Of a DNA stretch of 64,000 bases, positions 1 to 8,891 are shown in pieces. Within the stretch, counting starts at the first letter, position 1. Every line of letters starts with the position of its first letter. Below the pieces are notes generated by a model, which was not told the DNA's origin, searched no databases, and saw only the letters and a list, made by a program, of their open reading frames with translations. This DNA is from Sphingomonas psychrolutea (GTDB lineage: Bacteria; Pseudomonadota; Alphaproteobacteria; Sphingomonadales; Sphingomonadaceae): assembly GCF_014636175.1 (NCBI RefSeq), contig NZ_BMDW01000005.1, positions 124,001 to 188,000 of the forward strand. The letters run 5' to 3'. A program made the translations under genes and the position numbers.

Positions 1-928
1 GGCCAAACCGTTCCTTGATCGTCTTCCACCCTTCGGTGAAAGGATAGGTCATCTGCTCGCGGATCGCCATGCGGCGGCCGCCTTCCATGCCCAACAGTTC
101 GGCCTCGCCGTCGATGCACGTGCCGAAAATACGATCGATGAAGATATAGGTGTTCGAATAATTGCTGCGCGTCGCTTCATAATCCTGCGAATGGTGCAGG
201 CTGTGATGCTCGGTGGTGTTGAACAGGAACCGCCACCAGCGCGGCGAATTGAAGCGGACGTTGATATGCTGATAGGTGCCGATCGCGAGGCCGATCGCGC
301 CGGCGAGCAGCGCTGCGCGCGGCACGAAATCGAAAAGTCCGCCGATCCCGATGCCGATCAGGAACAGTTCGACCGGATTGCCGACAGCGCCTTTGTTGAT
401 GTTCAGCTGCGTGATGTAGTGATGCACCGAATGCGGCAGCCACAAGGGGTACCAATTGTGCATCGCGCGATGCATCCAATATTGCCCGAAATCGAAGATC
501 AGCGAGATCATCAGCGCCTGCACCAGCAGTGGCAATCCGATGAACCAGGCGAATTTGTCCCAGTGCATCGACTGCTGGATATTTTCGATGATGACATCGC
601 TGCCGATATATTGATCGACCATGCGGAGCAGGGTGTAGCCGAGGCCGACATAGAACAGGTCGGTGACCAGCTCCTTCCACGTCAGGCGCCAACTCTCGTA
701 GCGCGGATTGACCCATTCGAGCCCCATCAGCAGCACCTTGAAGCCGATCCCGATACCGATTGCGGTCGATGTCTTGGCGATGGAATTGGGCGCGTAATAC
801 CAGAACGCGATCAGCGCGAACAACACGGTCGGCTGAAACCACGTAAAGACGAATTGCTTGATCGGGCCGCCCTCGACCTTGGGAATATTTTCCCATCCGA
901 TCGTGACCGGCGACTGCGTCCCGATCAT
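1..928 (-). CDS. Sterol desaturase/fatty acid hydroxylase-family membrane protein (3' end cut by window edge)
   Basis: Reading the minus strand from the ATG at 928 gives an open frame of 309 codons that runs off the left edge, so the C-terminus is missing. It has hydrophobic segments and the histidine clusters of the non-heme di-iron hydroxylase superfamily: GQYWMHRAMH, HSVHHYIT and EHHSLHHSQ. Members hydroxylate or desaturate lipid-like substrates in the membrane. The substrate here cannot be told. It closely resembles the gene at 19005-19913: both contain VTDLFYV, GQYWMHR, ITQLN, GNPxELFLI and DRIFGT at matching places. It is divergent from the TonB-dependent receptor at 1307, with 378 bases between. 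The start is the first ATG giving a sensible N-terminus (MIGTQSPVTIGWENIPKVEG) and could be slightly off. Confidence 0.85.
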   Translation of the reverse strand, partial: MIGTQSPVTIGWENIPKVEGGPIKQFVFTWFQPTVLFALIAFWYYAPNSIAKTSTAIGIGIGFKVLLMGLEWVNPRYESWRLTWKELVTDLFYVGLGYTLLRMVDQYIGSDVIIENIQQSMHWDKFAWFIGLPLLVQALMISLIFDFGQYWMHRAMHNWYPLWLPHSVHHYITQLNINKGAVGNPVELFLIGIGIGGLFDFVPRAALLAGAIGLAIGTYQHINVRFNSPRWWRFLFNTTEHHSLHHSQDYEATRSNYSNTYIFIDRIFGTCIDGEAELLGMEGGRRMAIREQMTYPFTEGWKTIKERFG

Positions 929-1013
929 CCGATTTCCTACGCGAATTCCGTCCATCTTGCCCCCGCGACACCAAGTCTCCCCGGCAAATTATCGCATCCC
1001 GGGCGACAGCGTC

Positions 1014-1031
1014 ATACGTCATCGGACGTAT
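1014..1031. promoter_or_regulatory. Inverted repeat in divergent intergenic region
   Basis: ATACGTC and GACGTAT form a perfect 7-bp inverted repeat around a 4-base centre. It lies 86 bases upstream of the left-edge hydroxylase start and 276 bases before the TonB receptor. It could be an operator or a small hairpin. It is the only ordered element I see in the 929-1306 gap, apart from the receptor's ribosome binding site (AAGGGGG, about 6 bases before the ATG at 1307). Confidence 0.3.
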
Positions 1032-1306
1032 AGCCGGTCTCAGCATGGGCGACGCGATCACTCGCCCGCAACTGGCAAGGCGCGGGGAGAGATCATCCTT
1101 TAGTCGGAATCGGCCCCTGCGCCCCGTTGCGACTGCGGTCGCTGGCTGGGTTTGCCGGCCTAACCCGCCGGGTTCCTACGTTAAACGCCCCATTGGCGAC
1201 CCTCGCATTGCCCCCATACTCCTCACTCTTGCCACGCACCGAAAAGGGCGGGCCGATCATGCCGGGAGGATCGAGGCTACGTGTGCTGATTACATAAGGG
1301 GGACTA

Positions 1307-3757
1307 ATGACCACTACGTTCAAGATCAGGGCAGCTCTGCTGTCGGCCAGCGCCCTGGCCGGTCTCGGTGTCGGCGCCCCGGCGTTTGCCCAGACTCAAT
1401 TGACCGCGCCCGATGCTGCCCCCGGCAGCGCCAGCAACCCCGATGCCGCCGCTGCCAGCTCCGACGACATCGTCGTGACGGCGACGCGCCGCAACACCAC
1501 ATTGGCCGACGTTCCGATCAACATTACGGCAGTGGGTGCCGCGCAGATTGAGGAGCAGCGGCTCCATGACATCCGCGACCTGGCCGATTTCACCCCTGGC
1601 GTAACGATCAACCAGACCGGTCCGCGTGCCACCGGAACGATCGTACTGCGCGGCCTTTCCGCCAACGAGACCAGCGATTTCGGCAGCAATGCCGACCGCG
1701 CCGTCGCGATCTATCTCGGCGAAGTGCCGTTGTACCAGGATTTCAAGCTGCTCGATCTGGAGCGCGTCGAAGTCCTGCTCGGTCCGCAAGGCACGCTGTA
1801 CGGCGCGGGGACGCTGGCCGGTGCGATTCGCTACATTCCCAAACGCCCCAACACCACCGCATTGAGTGTCGATGCGCATATTCGCGGTTCGACCGTCGAC
1901 CAGGGCAGCCAATTCGGTTTCCAGGGCGATTTCACGGTCAACCTCCCGATCGTGACCGACCATGTCGCACTGCGCAGCACCGCCGGCTATTATTACGAAC
2001 CGGGGTTCATCGACAATCCGTTCATCCTGCAGACGCCGGGCGTGTCGTTGGCGCAGCCGGGCGGCAAGAACAATACGACGGTGACGCCGGCGCAATATAG
2101 CGCGAATTTCAAATATATTAAGGACGTCAACTTCGAACGGACCTGGACCACGCGCAACACCTTGCTGCTCGAGGCGAATGACAACATCAAAGGCTATCTG
2201 ACCTTTGCGTTCCAGCAGATCAAGACCAATGGTCGCCAGTCGAACGGTGCCTTCCAGTTCAACACCGGCCAATATTCCGAACCGGTCCGGTTTCTCGAAC
2301 CGTCGGATCGGCGCGCGTATCTCTACGCGTTCGAATTGCAGGCAAACCTGTTCAACGTGGCGCAGTTGGTGTCGTCTTCAGCTTACACGCTGCAGCGGAA
2401 CAACAATATTTCAGAAAACACCGATCTGCTGCTCGATCTCAATTACAGCTATGAAGCGTTCCCGGCGTTCTCGTCTTATGCCAAAGGGTCACGTCGCAAC
2501 GAGCAGTTCACGCAGGAAGTGCGCCTGGTTTCGACCCATGGCGGGCCGCTCAGCTGGACCGTTGGCGGGTTCTACAACAAGCTGAAACAGTTTGGCGACC
2601 GCCAGGAATACACGCCCGGTTTCGCAAGCTTCATCAACTCGCCGCGCAAGGACGATCTCGAATATATCTCGTTCTTCGACAATTCGAATACCGAAAAGGC
2701 CGTGTTCGGCGAAGCGACATTGAAGCCGACCAACGCGTTCCAGATTACCGGCGGCGTGCGATACTATAAATATGACGCGACCGCGCGCGGCGGCACCGAT
2801 CTGCCGCTGTTCGGCGGTGGCCTGACCCGAACCCCCTACCCGCTGATCCAGTTTGCGCCATCGCGCGTGAAGTCGGGCACGTCCGGCGCGGACGGCTTCG
2901 TCTACAAGGCCAATGCGTCGTACAAATTCCGCGAGGGCCTGTTGTTATACGGGACTTATTCGACCGGATATCGCATCGGCGGACCCAACACCGTACCGCC
3001 GTGCGTCCTGCCCTTGGCACCGGGCCAGAACGTCTGCGCGCTGCCGAACGAACTGTTTTATCAGCCGGACAAGACCTACAATAAGGAAATCGGCGTTCGC
3101 GCCAATCTGTTCGGCGGCCGCGTGACCGTCAATCTCGATGCCTACCATATCATCTGGAAGCAGCTGCAAGTCGGTAGCCAGACGGTCAACGGCGCGGTCG
3201 GCATTACCACCAATGCCGGTGCGGCGGTATCGAAAGGCATCGAGTTTACCGGGACCGCGAATATCACCGATAAGCTGAAAGTCTCGGCGACCTATGCCTA
3301 TCTCGATGCCCATCTGACGCAGAACGCGCCCGGGCTGATCGTGGTTGGCAGCACCAAGTACACCGCCTTTGCCGGCGATCGTTTGCCGGGATCGCAAAAG
3401 CATTCGGGCAGTTTCGGCGCGACCTATACCCAACCGCTCGACAACGGAGCGAAGCTGGCGTTGAACTGGACGCTCACCTATCATGGCGATCAGTTCACCA
3501 AGACAGGCAATCGCGGATTTGGCGAGGTGATCCCGGATTACGTCCTGAACCGCGGATCGCTCACCTATCGCACCAAGCGTTATGATTTCAGCATCTATGC
3601 GCTGAATATCTTCAACCAATATGCGATCAGTTCGGTGGGTAACGATTTCAGCAAGATCGGCCCGCAAAATACCGACTACGGCATTTCGCGGCGCTATTAC
3701 AGTTATGCCGTGGTGACGCCGCGGACGATCGGGGTCGAGGCGAGCGTACACTTCTGA
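1307..3757 (+). CDS. TonB-dependent outer-membrane receptor
   Basis: This 816-aa protein imports a ligand across the outer membrane using TonB/ExbBD energy. Residues 1-29 are a signal peptide ending APAFAQ. A TonB-box-like DDIVVTATRR sits near residues 53-62. The plug follows, with the GPQGTLYGAGTLAGAIRYIP signature around residues 160-180, and then a long beta-barrel ending in phenylalanine (VEASVHF), as outer-membrane barrels do. A good AAGGGGG ribosome binding site precedes the ATG. The ligand is unknown. The gene lies about 5 kb from a guanidine-type operon and beside a TPR-sulfotransferase, a common companion of such receptors in sphingomonads. No FecR/sigma pair is nearby. Confidence 0.95.
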   Translation: MTTTFKIRAALLSASALAGLGVGAPAFAQTQLTAPDAAPGSASNPDAAAASSDDIVVTATRRNTTLADVPINITAVGAAQIEEQRLHDIRDLADFTPGVTINQTGPRATGTIVLRGLSANETSDFGSNADRAVAIYLGEVPLYQDFKLLDLERVEVLLGPQGTLYGAGTLAGAIRYIPKRPNTTALSVDAHIRGSTVDQGSQFGFQGDFTVNLPIVTDHVALRSTAGYYYEPGFIDNPFILQTPGVSLAQPGGKNNTTVTPAQYSANFKYIKDVNFERTWTTRNTLLLEANDNIKGYLTFAFQQIKTNGRQSNGAFQFNTGQYSEPVRFLEPSDRRAYLYAFELQANLFNVAQLVSSSAYTLQRNNNISENTDLLLDLNYSYEAFPAFSSYAKGSRRNEQFTQEVRLVSTHGGPLSWTVGGFYNKLKQFGDRQEYTPGFASFINSPRKDDLEYISFFDNSNTEKAVFGEATLKPTNAFQITGGVRYYKYDATARGGTDLPLFGGGLTRTPYPLIQFAPSRVKSGTSGADGFVYKANASYKFREGLLLYGTYSTGYRIGGPNTVPPCVLPLAPGQNVCALPNELFYQPDKTYNKEIGVRANLFGGRVTVNLDAYHIIWKQLQVGSQTVNGAVGITTNAGAAVSKGIEFTGTANITDKLKVSATYAYLDAHLTQNAPGLIVVGSTKYTAFAGDRLPGSQKHSGSFGATYTQPLDNGAKLALNWTLTYHGDQFTKTGNRGFGEVIPDYVLNRGSLTYRTKRYDFSIYALNIFNQYAISSVGNDFSKIGPQNTDYGISRRYYSYAVVTPRTIGVEASVHF

Positions 3758-3763
3758 TCGAGC

Positions 3764-3810
3764 CCCGGGCTTTCCGCCACACGGCGGCAAGCCCGGGAAG
3801 CCGCCGTGTG
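3764..3810. terminator. Two alternative, overlapping hairpins between convergent genes
   Basis: The gap between the receptor and the sulfotransferase holds two perfect stems. CACACGGCGGC (3778-3788) pairs with GCCGCCGTGTG (3800-3810), 11 bp with an 11-base loop. CCCGGGCTT (3764-3772) pairs with AAGCCCGGG (3789-3797), 9 bp. The right arm of the second stem is the loop of the first, so the two cannot both form. The larger stem is followed by CTTATT on the plus strand. A two-way terminator for convergent transcription is the simplest reading. Confidence 0.55.
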
Positions 3811-3815
3811 CTTAT

Positions 3816-5366
3816 TCAGACCGAAATTGCCGCATCGTCAAAGAACGCGCGAACGGGCGCAAGGTCCGCTTCATGCGCGCGCCAGCGTTCGACCGAATCG
3901 CGGTACATCGGGCGGCGCACCTGGGCGGCACTCGGGGTGGCAACGGCGGCGCTGTTGGTGTGGAAACCGAGCGCAGCATCGGTCCAGTCGAGCCCGCAAT
4001 GCGCGAACAAGCGGCGGCTTTGCTGCTCCTGATCGGCCACGAGATCCTCGTAGCGCAGTTGCAGGATCCGGCCGGGCAACAGCGTCTCCCAAAACGTCAT
4101 GAGCCGATCGAACCGCGCGAAGTAGCGCGCCGTGTCGAGCAGATCATGGCTGTAGGCGTAATAGGCCGACGTCGTTGCAAACAGGTTTTTGTAATTGCTC
4201 CACACCGTATCCATCGGATTGCGGCGCAAGCAGACGATGCTCGCCTGCGGAAGCGCGCGGGCGATGTGGCCGATGTGCAGGAAGTTCGCCGGAAGCTTGT
4301 CGATGAAGCGGCCATCCACGCGCCGCCGATGCTGGACGGCATGCGCAAGATAAGCACGGCCAACCGCATCGGGCGACAGGGCGCCGGAGGCGAAGAGCGT
4401 TTCGGGATCGGTGACGAAGCGCGAGCGGGTTCCGCTCAATTGCTTGATCGCGAGCGGCATCGCCTGGAGTTCGCCGGCGCTGTGCACCTGCGGATGTGAG
4501 GACAGGATGCGGTCAACCAGCGTCGTGCCGGTGCGCGGCATGCCGGTGATGAAGATCGGCGCTTCCGTTACCTGGCTTGAACCGCTGAAAAAGTCGGGCT
4601 TGCGAAACGCCGTTTCGATCGCGTCGAAGATCGCGGCATCGCTGGAAAAATCATAGGCGGTTCGCGCCTTGTGCGCGGCGTTGGCAGCGGACAAGTGCCG
4701 AAAGGCCGGTTGCGGCTCGCCAATGTCGTCATATTCCTTGGCCAGCGCATAGCGGATGCGCAATGCATCATCGGGCGACGACGCGGCGGCCAGCACCGCC
4801 TCGAGCCGGGCGATATGGTTCGCGGTCGGGCTCGCTTTGGCGAGGCCAGACAGCGCATAATGCGCCCGCCCGTGACGCGGTGCGCGCGCCAGAATCGCTT
4901 CATAGTGCGCGGTAGCCTCCACCGTGCGCCCGAGGAACCCCAGCGCCAACGCGAGATTATAGCGATACTCCAGATTGCCACCGTCGCGCGCGACGGCCGG
5001 TTCGAAACAGCGCAATGCCGCCTGATGATCGCCGAGCCGGGCATGGATGTTCCCGATCGTATCGAAGGTCAGCGCATCGTCCGGCCCGGCCGCGAGCGCC
5101 GCTTCGGCGGCCACGCGCGCCTCGCCATCGCGACGCACCAAGATCAGCATCCGCGCCTTTTGTGCGAGATATTCCGCCCGCGGTGCGATCGCGATGGCGG
5201 CATCGAGCTGCCCGATCCCGACCGTGACGCGTCCCTGTAGCGCATCGGCGAGGCCGAGCAGGAAATGCGCCTCGGCTGGGTCGACCACGCCCTGCGCCAG
5301 CGCCCGCGCGCGCACCGCATCCCCCGCGCCGATCGCGTGTCGCGCCGCTTCACTGCGAGGATCCAT
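3816..5366 (-). CDS. TPR-repeat sulfotransferase family protein
   Basis: This 516-aa protein has an N-terminal half of alpha-helical TPR-type repeats (about residues 1-220) and a C-terminal sulfotransferase domain. The 5'-phosphosulfate-binding motif is clear near residue 270: ITGMPRTGTTLVDRI, followed by SSHPQVHSAGEL. The 3'-phosphate-binding region is CLRRNPMDTVWSNYK. Family members transfer sulfate from PAPS, but the acceptor of the bacterial TPR-fused type is generally unknown. No signal peptide is seen, so it is probably cytoplasmic. It is convergent with the TonB receptor and starts 33 bases after the response-regulator gene on the same strand, so it may be co-transcribed with the two-component genes. 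Confidence 0.85.
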   Translation of the reverse strand: MDPRSEAARHAIGAGDAVRARALAQGVVDPAEAHFLLGLADALQGRVTVGIGQLDAAIAIAPRAEYLAQKARMLILVRRDGEARVAAEAALAAGPDDALTFDTIGNIHARLGDHQAALRCFEPAVARDGGNLEYRYNLALALGFLGRTVEATAHYEAILARAPRHGRAHYALSGLAKASPTANHIARLEAVLAAASSPDDALRIRYALAKEYDDIGEPQPAFRHLSAANAAHKARTAYDFSSDAAIFDAIETAFRKPDFFSGSSQVTEAPIFITGMPRTGTTLVDRILSSHPQVHSAGELQAMPLAIKQLSGTRSRFVTDPETLFASGALSPDAVGRAYLAHAVQHRRRVDGRFIDKLPANFLHIGHIARALPQASIVCLRRNPMDTVWSNYKNLFATTSAYYAYSHDLLDTARYFARFDRLMTFWETLLPGRILQLRYEDLVADQEQQSRRLFAHCGLDWTDAALGFHTNSAAVATPSAAQVRRPMYRDSVERWRAHEADLAPVRAFFDDAAISV

Positions 5367-5399
5367 CAGACACTTTCTTTCGGAGGAGGAATCATCGGC

Positions 5400-6305
5400 T
5401 CAATTGGTCAGTGTTCTTACCGCTGCGACGGCGGCGGAAGCGCGATTTTCGATCCCCATCTTTTCGAAAATCTGTTCGAGATGCTTGTTGACGGTGCGTG
5501 GGCTGATCCCCAGGATTTCGCTGATCTGTCGGTTCGCCTTGCCACGGCTGATCCACAGCAGCACTTCGGCCTCGCGATCGGTCAGACCGTGGCGGGCGGC
5601 CAACACGCGTTGTTCCGCGCCGTCGAGCAGCTCGGCAATCCGAAACAGCCACGGATCGGATCCGCCCTGTCCAAGCAACGTGAATTCGAGATCGCCGCCG
5701 GAAATGGCCTGTCGCACGGTGCGATGGTCACCACTGCCGCACAGCTGAACGAGCGTGGCGATAAAGGCGTCGGGCAGGCCTGCGTCTCCGAAATGCCTGA
5801 CCAGAATCGCCATCGCTTGCGGAGTCGACCACGATATTGCGCCGTTGCGGTCGAGCGCCAGCAACGACCGCCCGCTCTGGTCGAGCGCTGCCTGACTACC
5901 CTTGGTGATGCGCGCATTATCGAGATGGACTCGGATCCGCGCGAGCAATTCTTCGACGATAACGGGTTTATGGATGTAATCGACGCCACCAGCGGCCAAG
6001 CCGCGAACCACATGCTCAGTCTCGGTCAGCCCGGTCATGAAGATCACCGGGACATGCGGCAGACGCGGATCGGCCTTGATCCGCTGCGTCGTCTCGAAGC
6101 CGTCCATCACCGGCATCATCGCATCCATGATGACGAGATCGGGCACGAACAGCGCCAGCGATTGCAGCGCAGCGGTACCGTCGCTGGCGACCACTACCGT
6201 CATCCCCGCCCCCTCCAGCGCGGCGGTCAGGAAGCTCAGCGATTCGAGCGTATCGTCGACGACCAAAATGGTGGGCCCGGGCGGATGGCGCGGCGCGTCA
6301 GCCAT
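5400..6305 (-). CDS. Response regulator, receiver plus LuxR-type HTH
   Basis: This 301-aa regulator has an N-terminal receiver domain: acidic pair D17-D18, phosphoacceptor D61 in LVIMDAMMP, and lysine in IHKPV. A linker of about 100 residues follows, then a LuxR/NarL-type helix-turn-helix near residues 238-292 (LTDREAEVLLWISRG and SPRTVNKHLEQIFEKMG). It should bind DNA when phosphorylated. Its ATG overlaps the end of the hybrid kinase gene by 8 bases, so the two are very likely a translationally coupled pair. The middle segment is PAS-like in length, but I do not see a firm domain signature in it. Confidence 0.92.
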   Translation of the reverse strand: MADAPRHPPGPTILVVDDTLESLSFLTAALEGAGMTVVVASDGTAALQSLALFVPDLVIMDAMMPVMDGFETTQRIKADPRLPHVPVIFMTGLTETEHVVRGLAAGGVDYIHKPVIVEELLARIRVHLDNARITKGSQAALDQSGRSLLALDRNGAISWSTPQAMAILVRHFGDAGLPDAFIATLVQLCGSGDHRTVRQAISGGDLEFTLLGQGGSDPWLFRIAELLDGAEQRVLAARHGLTDREAEVLLWISRGKANRQISEILGISPRTVNKHLEQIFEKMGIENRASAAVAAVRTLTN

Positions 6306-7773
6306 ATTTGTCCAAAAGGGCGAGAAAGGCTTTGAGATCGAAGCTGCGCAGATGCCCGCGCAACTGTTCGACGAGCGTTACGCTGGCGGGAAATTCGGCC
6401 GCGAGCCCATCCAGCGCCGCAGCGATATTGCGGACATGCCCGATCCGGCCAAGATGGCGCAATTGCGCAAGGCTCGCCGATGCACCGTCAAGATTCGCGA
6501 TCGGCCCCGGTGTTGTGCGCGTGCCCGGCTCGTCCGCGTCCCACGCAATGCCGAGTTGGCCGGCGACGGCGTCGAGCAGCGCGTCCAGTTCCACCGGCTT
6601 CAGCACGAAACCGTCATGCGCGGCCGCGCCGTCGCCACCGGCGGCGAATTCCTGAGCGTTGGCGGACACCATCAGGATCTTGAACCGATGTCCCTGATCG
6701 AGCGCGCGCAGCTGCTTGGCGACCTGCCACCCGGTCAGGCCGCGCATCTGGATATCGAGCAACACCAGATCGGGGGCGCAGCGCGCGGCCAAGGCGATCG
6801 CGTCCTCACCGCCCGATGCCGCAAAGACAGCGAAGCCCAACGGCTGCAACAAGCCTTGCAGCACGGTCAATTGCGCCGGATCGTCATCGACGAGCAGGAT
6901 CGTACGGCGGTGACCGGTATAACCCGTGATCGACCGCCGTCGCGCCGTCGGTGTCGGCGCGTTGCTGACCTCGGCGAGCATCAGGCGTAGCCGGAACACG
7001 CTGCCCGTGCCGACCGTGCTGGACACCGACACATCCCCGCCCATGACCTCGGCCAACACCCGCGTGATCGCGAGACCCAGTCCAGTGCCGGGCTGGCTGA
7101 GCGCCACGTCCGAACTGCCGCGGTTGAACGGTTCGAAGATGGCCTCGATGTCTTCGGGCGCAATGCCGATGCCGGTATCCGAAATCTCGAACTCGGCGAT
7201 CAAGCCGCGATAACGGACTTTCAGCGTGACTGTCCCGCTTGGTGTATATTTGACGGCATTGAACAGCAAATTGACCAAGACTTGGCGCAAACGCTTTTCA
7301 TCGCCGCGGACGTGCGTCGGCAAATTGGGTGCGGCGGCATAGTCGAAGTTCAGCCCCTTCGCCTCCGCCTCGACCCGCACCAACGCCACGATCGCCTCGA
7401 GAAACTCCGGCAGGGGTACGATGTCGCGGTTCAGCTTCTGAACGCCGCTTTCGATCCGCGAGATATCGAGCAGCCCATCGACGATGTTGATGAGATGTTC
7501 GCACGATCGGCGGATCACCCGCGCGGCATCGACTGGGTCGATTGCGCCCTTGCGTTCGAGCAATTGCGCATAGCCATAGATCGCGTTCAACGGCGAGCGG
7601 ATTTCGTGGCTGACCCCGACCAGATAGCGTGTCTTGGCGGCATTGGCGGTTTCGGCGGCGGTCCTGGCCTTTTCCAGCGCGGCCACGGTCGCGGCATGCG
7701 CGGCGTTCGTCTCGGCCAGCCGATTCTGCTGCGCATCGCTCGCGGGTTCGACGGGGCGGCGGCGGTCGCGCAT
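6298..7773 (-). CDS. Hybrid sensor histidine kinase/receiver, no membrane segment
   Basis: From the ATG at 7773 this is 491 aa. A short N-terminal helix rich in Ala and Glu precedes the HisKA box VSHEIRSPLNAIYGY (phospho-acceptor H56). An ATPase domain follows with N box LLFNAVKYTPSG, G1 ISDTGIGI, F box FEPFNRG and G2 GTGLGLAI. Next is a receiver domain (ILLVDDDPAQ, VLLDIQMRGLTG, LKPVE), then about 85 residues with no recognised domain. There is no transmembrane or periplasmic sensor part, so the signal must be cytoplasmic or come through a partner. The frame stays open to 7986, but that extra part overlaps the hydrolase gene and is arginine-rich nonsense, so I chose the later start. Confidence 0.85.
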   Translation of the reverse strand: MRDRRRPVEPASDAQQNRLAETNAAHAATVAALEKARTAAETANAAKTRYLVGVSHEIRSPLNAIYGYAQLLERKGAIDPVDAARVIRRSCEHLINIVDGLLDISRIESGVQKLNRDIVPLPEFLEAIVALVRVEAEAKGLNFDYAAAPNLPTHVRGDEKRLRQVLVNLLFNAVKYTPSGTVTLKVRYRGLIAEFEISDTGIGIAPEDIEAIFEPFNRGSSDVALSQPGTGLGLAITRVLAEVMGGDVSVSSTVGTGSVFRLRLMLAEVSNAPTPTARRRSITGYTGHRRTILLVDDDPAQLTVLQGLLQPLGFAVFAASGGEDAIALAARCAPDLVLLDIQMRGLTGWQVAKQLRALDQGHRFKILMVSANAQEFAAGGDGAAAHDGFVLKPVELDALLDAVAGQLGIAWDADEPGTRTTPGPIANLDGASASLAQLRHLGRIGHVRNIAAALDGLAAEFPASVTLVEQLRGHLRSFDLKAFLALLDKYG

Positions 7774-7822
7774 CACCACGCGCTGCCCGCTGGCCGGTCG
7801 CAATGCGGCAAGCGCGACGCCA

Positions 7823-8740
7823 TCAGGAATGTGGCCGTGGCGGGCGCGGGTAGACGATGAAATCGCCTTCATTCGCGAGCGCGGGTGCAGCCGCCACGCG
7901 GTGGACGGCCGCCTGCAGTCGCGGCACCGCCGACGCCGGCAATTCGAGCGGGTGTTCGTCGGGGTGCGTCGCCGCCTGCATCGCATAGTCTTTGCCGGCG
8001 GTGTTGGTCATCTCGATATGCGTCCCCAGCAGCAGCGCGATCCGGTGGGTTTTGGCGAAGGCGGCGACGCGGTCGGCGCTCGCCACGAACGCCGCGAACT
8101 GATCGGTCGGGACATACAGCCGCCCGGAATAGAGCATGTCGCCCGAAAACAGGAGTTGCGTGCGTGGATCATAGACCATGATGTGCGCTGGTTCATGCCC
8201 CGGCGTCGGAATGATCGAAAGCATGCGCCCACCCAAATCATAGGCGGCGATATCGTCGGGCCAGTGCGCCACGCCGAAAAATTTCGCGACGTCCTCGGGC
8301 TTCAGCCCGATCACGGTCGTATTGGGCCGCGCGGCGAATTCGCTGTCCCCCTGATGATGATCGCCGTGGCTGTGCGAGTGCGCCACGATCAGCGGGATCG
8401 ACGCGCGATGATGCTCGGCCAGCCACTGCGCGATTACCGCGTCGACCGCCGGGCGAATCGCCAGACCGCCCGCGCCGGTGTCGATCAGCAACGCGCGATC
8501 GCGACCGAACAACACATAGAGGAACGGCGCTTCGAAATTGGTGCGTACCGATTGCCGGATGACGAAGGTGTCGCGGTCATAGCGTTGCACCTGTGTCTGC
8601 GGCTCGACCGGGGTCGTGCCGTCGATCCAGTGCGCGAACGGATGCGGACGCTTGGTTGCTCCCGCGGACGACGGAACGAGCGCGCTCACGGCGAGGGAAA
8701 ACGTCAGCGAAAAAGCTGCGAAGCGGTACCCAGCCGACAT
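7823..8740 (-). CDS. Secreted metallo-beta-lactamase-fold hydrolase
   Basis: From the ATG at 8740 (GGGAG ribosome binding site 6 bases upstream) the product is 305 aa. Its signal peptide ends about residue 28 (SSAGA). The metal-binding motif is AHSHSHGDHHQG (HxHxDH). Later ligand regions are PTPGHEPAH, SGDMLYSG and LGTHIEM, as in the MBL-fold family. It should be a periplasmic zinc hydrolase. The substrate is unknown; the family includes lactonases, thioesterases and beta-lactamases. It is divergent from the ABC-transporter operon (151 bases between) and heads the kinase-regulator transcript. The open frame upstream of 8740 is not needed. Confidence 0.88.
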   Translation of the reverse strand: MSAGYRFAAFSLTFSLAVSALVPSSAGATKRPHPFAHWIDGTTPVEPQTQVQRYDRDTFVIRQSVRTNFEAPFLYVLFGRDRALLIDTGAGGLAIRPAVDAVIAQWLAEHHRASIPLIVAHSHSHGDHHQGDSEFAARPNTTVIGLKPEDVAKFFGVAHWPDDIAAYDLGGRMLSIIPTPGHEPAHIMVYDPRTQLLFSGDMLYSGRLYVPTDQFAAFVASADRVAAFAKTHRIALLLGTHIEMTNTAGKDYAMQAATHPDEHPLELPASAVPRLQAAVHRVAAAPALANEGDFIVYPRPPRPHS

Positions 8741-8823
8741 TTGGTGTCTCCCTACCCATCGTTGACGCAGTGCACAAAAAGATGGCGCTCGCCCGTCGAC
8801 ACAAGTAAGGGTTATTACGGATT

Positions 8824-8859
8824 GGATCAAACGTAATATTATTCTGTCGTATTTGACCC
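8824..8859. promoter_or_regulatory. Candidate operator of the guanidine operon
   Basis: GGATCAAA (8824-8831) and TTTGACCC (8852-8859) form an inverted repeat with one mismatch and 20 bases between the arms. A TAATATTA palindrome sits in the spacer (8834-8841). Two half-sites nearly three helical turns apart is the layout that NikR-type ribbon-helix-helix tetramers use, and a NikR-like gene lies in the operon. It ends 33 bases before the substrate-binding-protein ATG. Binding is inferred only. Confidence 0.35.
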
Positions 8860-8891
8860 TTGGCACACACAGCAGCCGTTCTGGAGAATCG

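Noticed and set aside
7774..7986. N-terminal extension of the hybrid kinase
   Set aside because: It overlaps the coding end of the MBL hydrolase and reads as Arg/Ser-rich sequence, so the kinase is started at 7773.
929..8891. Guanidine-I (ykkC) riboswitch upstream of the receptor or the transporter operon
   Set aside because: I looked for the conserved elements (AGGGTTCCG-like and GGTCCGAGAG-like) in 929-1306 and 8741-8891. A weak GGGTTCC near 1170 is alone and the second element is absent. A covariance-model search would settle it.
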